Shown piece after piece: positions 5,895 through 8,852 of a DNA stretch of 8,852 bases (positions are counted from its first letter, which is position 1; every line of letters begins with the position of its first letter). This stretch comes from Aequorivita sp. (GTDB lineage: Bacteria; Bacteroidota; Bacteroidia; Flavobacteriales; Flavobacteriaceae): positions 151,737-160,588 of the forward strand of contig NVXN01000001.1 in the NCBI GenBank assembly GCA_002733915.1, written 5' to 3'. A program made the position numbers and the translations under genes. The notes below the pieces were generated by a model, which was not told the DNA's origin, did no database searches, and saw only the letters and a list, made by a program, of their open reading frames with translations.

Positions 5895-6869
5895 TTAAAA
5901 CTTCTCCCAGGTTATTTTTAAACCATCTTTTACTGAAAACAATGGGTTATAACCTAACAGCTTTTTTGCTTTGTCAATATTCGCCAGTGAATCGCGCACA
6001 TCGCCTTTGCGGGGAGGACCATAATTGGCTTCTACTTCTTTGCTAGAAATATTTTTTAAGTCTTCCCATAGCGTATTTAAACTTATGCGTTCCCCAAAAG
6101 CCACATTGAATACCTCGTTTACAGCTTCTTCTTTTGCAAAAAACGCACGCACATTTGCCTGCACGGCATTCTGTACAAAGGTGAAATCGCGGGTCTGTTC
6201 GCCATCGCCATTGATGGTTGGTGCTTTTTCGTCTTTTAAAGCCTGCATAAATAGTGGAATAACAGCTGCGTAAGCACCCGTGGGACTTTGGTTGGGCCCA
6301 AACACATTGAAGTAGCGCAGGCCAATGGTCTGGGTGCCATAGGTTTTATAGAATACATCGGCATACAGTTCGTTTACCAGTTTGGTTACCGCATAGGGCG
6401 ATAACGGTTTTCCTATACTCTCTTCTTGTTTTGGAAGCGTTTTGCTGTCTCCATAAGTAGAACTGGAAGCTGCGTACACCATACGCTTTACGGTTTCACT
6501 TTCCTTTTGCGCTACGAGCATATTCAAAAAACCCGTCACATTCACTTCATTGGAAGTAAGCGGATCGTTGATGGACCGTGGCACAGAACCCAAGGCGGCT
6601 TGGTGGGAAACGAAATCCATGCCCACCATAGCTTTTTTGCAGGTTTCCAAATCGCGAATATCTCCTTCCAAAAATTCAAAACGGGAGTTATTTTGAAATG
6701 GCTCCAGATTCTTCATAAAACCTGTAGCCAGATTATCCAGCACGCGAACTTTTTTGGCATTGTTTTCCAATAAATACTCCACTAGATTTGAGCCTATAAA
6801 GCCTGCGCCACCGGTTATTAGGAAGGAATATTTTGAGAGGTCTGTGGTATGGTATTTTGGGTTTTTCAT
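5895..6869 (-). CDS. wbpP: UDP-N-acetylglucosamine 4-epimerase, WbpP/TviC type (SDR family)
   Basis: An extended short-chain dehydrogenase of 324 aa, close to the usual 320-345 for this group. The NAD-binding motif TGGAGFIGSN is at 19-28, the D70-I71-R72-D73 segment contacts cofactor in relatives, the catalytic Ser cluster is at 135-137 (AASSSTYG) and the catalytic Tyr/Lys is Y159-x3-K163. The block GSVPRSINDPLTSNEVNVTG (94-113) and PRKGDVRDSLANIDKA (286-301) are characteristic of WbpP/TviC-type epimerases acting on N-acetylated UDP-sugars. It interconverts UDP-GlcNAc and UDP-GalNAc or their uronic acids, in the cytoplasm, feeding capsule or O-antigen synthesis with the dehydrogenase at 7358-8644. 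The leader immediately before the ATG is a 7-bp repeat array, leaving no A-rich ribosome-loading region. It looks GC-richer than the small gene upstream. Family assignment is strong; exact substrate is not decided by sequence alone. Confidence 0.93.
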   Translation of the reverse strand: MKNPKYHTTDLSKYSFLITGGAGFIGSNLVEYLLENNAKKVRVLDNLATGFMKNLEPFQNNSRFEFLEGDIRDLETCKKAMVGMDFVSHQAALGSVPRSINDPLTSNEVNVTGFLNMLVAQKESETVKRMVYAASSSTYGDSKTLPKQEESIGKPLSPYAVTKLVNELYADVFYKTYGTQTIGLRYFNVFGPNQSPTGAYAAVIPLFMQALKDEKAPTINGDGEQTRDFTFVQNAVQANVRAFFAKEEAVNEVFNVAFGERISLNTLWEDLKNISSKEVEANYGPPRKGDVRDSLANIDKAKKLLGYNPLFSVKDGLKITWEKF

Positions 6870-6871
6870 AT

Positions 6872-6899
6872 GTGAGACGTGAGAGGTGAGAGGTGAGAC
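6872..6899. repeat. GTGAGAS heptad array abutting the epimerase start codon
   Basis: Four consecutive heptamers: GTGAGAC, GTGAGAG, GTGAGAG, GTGAGAC. It begins 2 nt from the epimerase ATG and ends 8 nt before the stop codon of the four-helix-bundle gene. In the opposite orientation it resembles the array at 7315-7349 (GTGAGAC against GTGAAAC). Confidence 0.85.
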
Positions 6900-6907
6900 G
6901 TAAATCT

Positions 6908-7258
6908 TTATATTTTTTTATTTATATAATTTCTATAACCTAAAAGCAAGCGTTTCTGATCATTGAACAATTCATCTACTTCATTATTTTTCACAAGGAA
7001 AGCTAACCTAATAGAAATTATATACTGGGTTTCCAACTCAGCAAGTGAACCAAGGGCAATATTTAAAAATTGCAACAACTCTTTATTACCTTTTCTTGCG
7101 CTACCTTCTGCAATATTAGATGAAATTGAAATTGCAGCTCTTCTCATTTGAGAAGTCAAACCAAAGCGCTCTGACTTAGGAAACGAAGAAGTTAGAGAAT
7201 ATATTAATTCCACCAAATCAATACTCTTTCTCCAAACATCAAGTTCTTTATGATCCAT
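6908..7258 (-). CDS. four-helix-bundle protein of the S23 / intervening-sequence (IVP) family
   Basis: 116 aa, typical of the family. Hallmarks are LDVWRKSIDLV (6-16), FPKSERFGLTSQMRRAAISI (26-45) followed by SSNIAEGSAR (46-55), and LNIALGSLAELETQ (65-78). Members form small helical bundles and pentamers with a basic surface thought to bind nucleic acid. They were first noted in 23S rRNA intervening sequences, and the related Avd protein assists the reverse transcriptase of diversity-generating retroelements. No rRNA, reverse transcriptase or template repeat is present here, so its role is unknown. It lies between the dehydrogenase (99 nt away) and the epimerase (38 nt away), same strand. It is visibly AT-richer than the epimerase, and 7-bp repeat arrays in inverted orientation stand on both sides. 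This suggests a passenger inserted into the sugar-nucleotide operon. ATG at 7258 chosen because the conserved N-terminus follows directly. Confidence 0.92.
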   Translation of the reverse strand: MDHKELDVWRKSIDLVELIYSLTSSFPKSERFGLTSQMRRAAISISSNIAEGSARKGNKELLQFLNIALGSLAELETQYIISIRLAFLVKNNEVDELFNDQKRLLLGYRNYINKKI

Positions 7259-7314
7259 TCTTTATTATCACCCTATAAGTTGGAAATAGCAAGTCATTTT
7301 TAAAAAAACGTATT

Positions 7315-7349
7315 ACTTTTCACTTTTCACGTTTCACTTTTCACGTTTC
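7315..7349. repeat. ACKTTTC heptad array abutting the dehydrogenase stop codon
   Basis: Five consecutive heptamers: ACTTTTC, ACTTTTC, ACGTTTC, ACTTTTC, ACGTTTC. It ends 8 nt before the dehydrogenase stop codon (7358-7360). On the minus strand the unit reads GTGAAAM, against GTGAGAS on the plus strand at 6872-6899, so the two arrays are inverted and imperfectly related. Confidence 0.85.
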
Positions 7350-7357
7350 ACCTACAA

Positions 7358-8644
7358 CTACAAACATCCATCGACCAAATTTTTTGGAAAAAACGATTTT
7401 ACGTCGAACACTACCGACGGTGATGCCCTATGCTTCTCTACATTAAAATCTGAAAACTCCCTATGGCCTACTGCCAATATAATGGCTTCATAATTTGCTT
7501 TTAGTTGGGATTCTTCAGTCAGCAATCGCAGTCCAAATTCATTGGATACTTCGGTTGCTTTTGCCCACGGGTCGTAAACATCTATATTGAGGTTGTATTT
7601 GCGTAACTCTTCTATAACATCAATTACCTTACTGTTGCGTATATCGGGGCAGTTTTCCTTAAAGGTAATACCCATAACGAGTACATGGCCGCTCTTAACC
7701 TTGCATTCCTTTTGGATCATTAATCGAACTACTTCTTGAGCTACGTAATTGCCCATGCCGTCGTTCATACGTCTTCCTGCCAAGATTATCTCTGGATTGT
7801 ATCCCTCTTCCTGTGCTTTCTGTGCCAAATAATATGGATCTACACCAATGCAATGCCCGCCCACTAGACCGGGAGTAAACTTTAAAAAGTTCCATTTGGT
7901 GCCCGCAGCTTCCAAAACATCTTGGGTGTCAATATTCAAAAGGCGAAAGATTTTAGAAAGTTCATTTACAAAAGCAATATTGATGTCGCGCTGCGAATTT
8001 TCAATAACCTTAGCGGCCTCAGCCACTTTTATGGATGGTGCCAAATGGGTTCCTGCTGTAATTATTGAGGCATACAAATCATCAATATATTTGGCAGCTT
8101 CGGGCGTAGAGCCAGAGGTTACTTTTAAAATTTTGGTAACCGTATGCTGCTTATCGCCTGGGTTAATTCTCTCTGGAGAATATCCTGCGTAGAAATCTTC
8201 ATTGAACTTAAACTTCGAGTATTCTTCTAGAATAGGAACACAAATATCTTCAGTCACGCCGGGATATACTGTGGATTCATAAATAACCACATCGCCTTGC
8301 TTCAGTAATTTACCTACAGTTTCGCTGGCTTTCTGCAAGGGTATCAATACCGGTTGGTTGTACTTATTGGTTGGGGTAGGAACGGTAACAATAAAAACCG
8401 TAGCCTCAGTCATTCTAGAAGCATCGTCCGTAACAATAAGACCAGTAGCTTCGGATTGTGTTAAGGCTTTTTTTAATTCTTCGGAAGAAAGTTCCAGGGT
8501 ATTGTCAATACCATTTTGCAATTGATTGATACGTTCCGAATTAATATCGAAACCTATTACTTTATATTTTTCAGCAAATGCTGCGGCAAGTGGCAGACCT
8601 ACATAACCAAGGCCAATTATTGCAATTGTGGGGTTTTGTTTCAT
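7358..8644 (-). CDS. wbpO: UDP-N-acetylhexosamine 6-dehydrogenase, TviB/WbpO type
   Basis: 428 aa, full length for the UDP-glucose/GDP-mannose dehydrogenase family. The N-terminal Rossmann motif GLGYVGLPLA is at 11-20; VPTPTNKYNQP (88-98), YESTVYPG (122-129), and YSPERINPGDKQH (155-167) mark the nucleotide-sugar 6-dehydrogenase core. KVAEAAKVIENSQRDINIAF (206-225) holds the conserved Lys and Asn, and GGHCIGVDPYYL (262-273) holds the catalytic Cys265. The C-terminal UDP-binding domain contains GITFKENCPDIRNSKV (325-340). The sequence pattern fits TviB/WbpO rather than UDP-glucose dehydrogenase: it would oxidise UDP-GlcNAc or UDP-GalNAc to the uronic acid using two NAD+, in the cytoplasm. It partners functionally with the epimerase two genes downstream to yield UDP-GalNAcA. 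The first ATG matches the family start; a -7-like box lies about 61-68 nt upstream. Confidence 0.95.
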   Translation of the reverse strand: MKQNPTIAIIGLGYVGLPLAAAFAEKYKVIGFDINSERINQLQNGIDNTLELSSEELKKALTQSEATGLIVTDDASRMTEATVFIVTVPTPTNKYNQPVLIPLQKASETVGKLLKQGDVVIYESTVYPGVTEDICVPILEEYSKFKFNEDFYAGYSPERINPGDKQHTVTKILKVTSGSTPEAAKYIDDLYASIITAGTHLAPSIKVAEAAKVIENSQRDINIAFVNELSKIFRLLNIDTQDVLEAAGTKWNFLKFTPGLVGGHCIGVDPYYLAQKAQEEGYNPEIILAGRRMNDGMGNYVAQEVVRLMIQKECKVKSGHVLVMGITFKENCPDIRNSKVIDVIEELRKYNLNIDVYDPWAKATEVSNEFGLRLLTEESQLKANYEAIILAVGHREFSDFNVEKHRASPSVVFDVKSFFPKNLVDGCL

Positions 8645-8704
8645 TTGTAGCTGTTATGATGCTAATTTAAAAGCCTTTTTTCGTCAATCGGCTTCTTTGG
8701 TCGG

Positions 8705-8712
8705 CAAAATTA
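8705..8712 (-). promoter_or_regulatory. possible -7 box of the dehydrogenase promoter
   Basis: TAATTTTG on the minus strand is an exact match to the Bacteroidota -7 element TAnnTTTG. It would give a leader of about 50 nt. No TTTG or TTG is found at 19-21 nt upstream, so the -33 part is missing or diverged. Confidence 0.3.
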
Positions 8713-8754
8713 AGTGTTTTAACGGAAAGTAAGGCTGTTAAATTTAAAAACATC

Positions 8755-8806
8755 CCTCCCCCGCCTCTACTTCGACTGCGCTCAGTACATCGCCTTCTAA
8801 GGGAGG
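8755..8806. repeat. intergenic repeat with TACTTCGACTGCGCTCAGTA core
   Basis: CCTCCC (8755-8760) and GGGAGG (8801-8806) are complementary and enclose TACTTCGACTGCGCTCAGTA (8768-8787), followed by CATCGCC. From memory the core is a recurrent intergenic element of Flavobacteriaceae. The window shows a single copy, so repetition itself cannot be shown here. I see no gene between 8645 and the window end. Confidence 0.45.
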
Positions 8807-8852
8807 AGCTAGTTTCGGAAATGACTTATGTTTTGTTATAAATATCAAAAGT

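Noticed and set aside
6426..6773. 115-aa plus-strand open frame inside the epimerase
   Set aside because: Antisense shadow of a strongly conserved gene; it has no leader, promoter or family resemblance of its own.
6908..7258. rRNA intervening sequence
   Set aside because: The family was first seen inside 23S rRNA genes, but no rRNA sequence is present on either side here.
6872..7349. Diversity-generating retroelement built around the S23/Avd-like protein
   Set aside because: No reverse transcriptase and no template/variable repeat pair is visible. The protein is the stand-alone S23 type, and the flanking repeats are short heptads.
7848..8192. 114-aa plus-strand open frame inside the dehydrogenase
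   Set aside because: Antisense shadow; the opposite strand carries the catalytic motifs of the dehydrogenase.

Overview
The window looks like a chromosomal segment from a marine or soil Flavobacteriaceae-type Bacteroidota. The evidence is the AT-rich sequence, secreted proteins that start their mature part with 'QVGI(N/G)TT.P', promoters of the TTTG-N20-TAnnNTTG type without Shine-Dalgarno sites, and intergenic repeat families of the 'TGTCAG..GAGTG / TATCGAGA' kind. All recognisable genes are on the minus strand, so transcription runs from high to low coordinates.

Right part (5895-8644): nucleotide-sugar genes. A TviB/WbpO-type UDP-N-acetylhexosamine 6-dehydrogenase (7358-8644) and a WbpP/TviC-type UDP-GlcNAc 4-epimerase (5895-6869) together can convert UDP-GlcNAc to UDP-GalNAcA, a precursor of acidic capsule or O-antigen. 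Between them sits a small four-helix-bundle (S23/IVP family) gene (6908-7258). It is bracketed by two tandem arrays of 7-bp units in inverted orientation. One array ends 8 nt from the dehydrogenase stop codon and the other begins 2 nt from the epimerase start codon. This looks like a small inserted cassette splitting an otherwise contiguous gene pair, and it is the most unusual structure in the window.

Middle (3766-5427): a 553-aa secreted mosaic protein with tail-fibre-like N-terminal and chaperone/collar-like modules and its own promoter. A probable terminator follows it. On its upstream side, 5428-5894 is a gene-free gap holding a MITE-like inverted-repeat element.

Intergenic repeat island (about 2560-3712): no credible gene. 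It holds many tracts built on a strict 7-bp period but with different unit sequences (GGGATTY, RGTTYCA, CTTAAAT, TCGTACY, TTCTNNN), some mixed with an 8-bp module. It also holds a perfect 10-bp-stem palindrome and three hairpin elements with shared arms but unrelated stems.

Left part (1-2256): an apparent operon, with a promoter at 2291-2322, of two paralogous secreted beta-rich proteins (271 and 435 aa). The larger is the same fold with a roughly 160-residue Cys-containing domain inserted into a C-terminal loop. A third secreted or membrane protein begins at 67 and runs off the window; it has a C8 homopolymer (G8 on the plus strand) 5 nt before its start codon.

The best candidates for something undescribed are the heptad-repeat/S23 cassette and the wider family of heptad arrays. 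The assigned functions of the two sugar-nucleotide genes are conventional.
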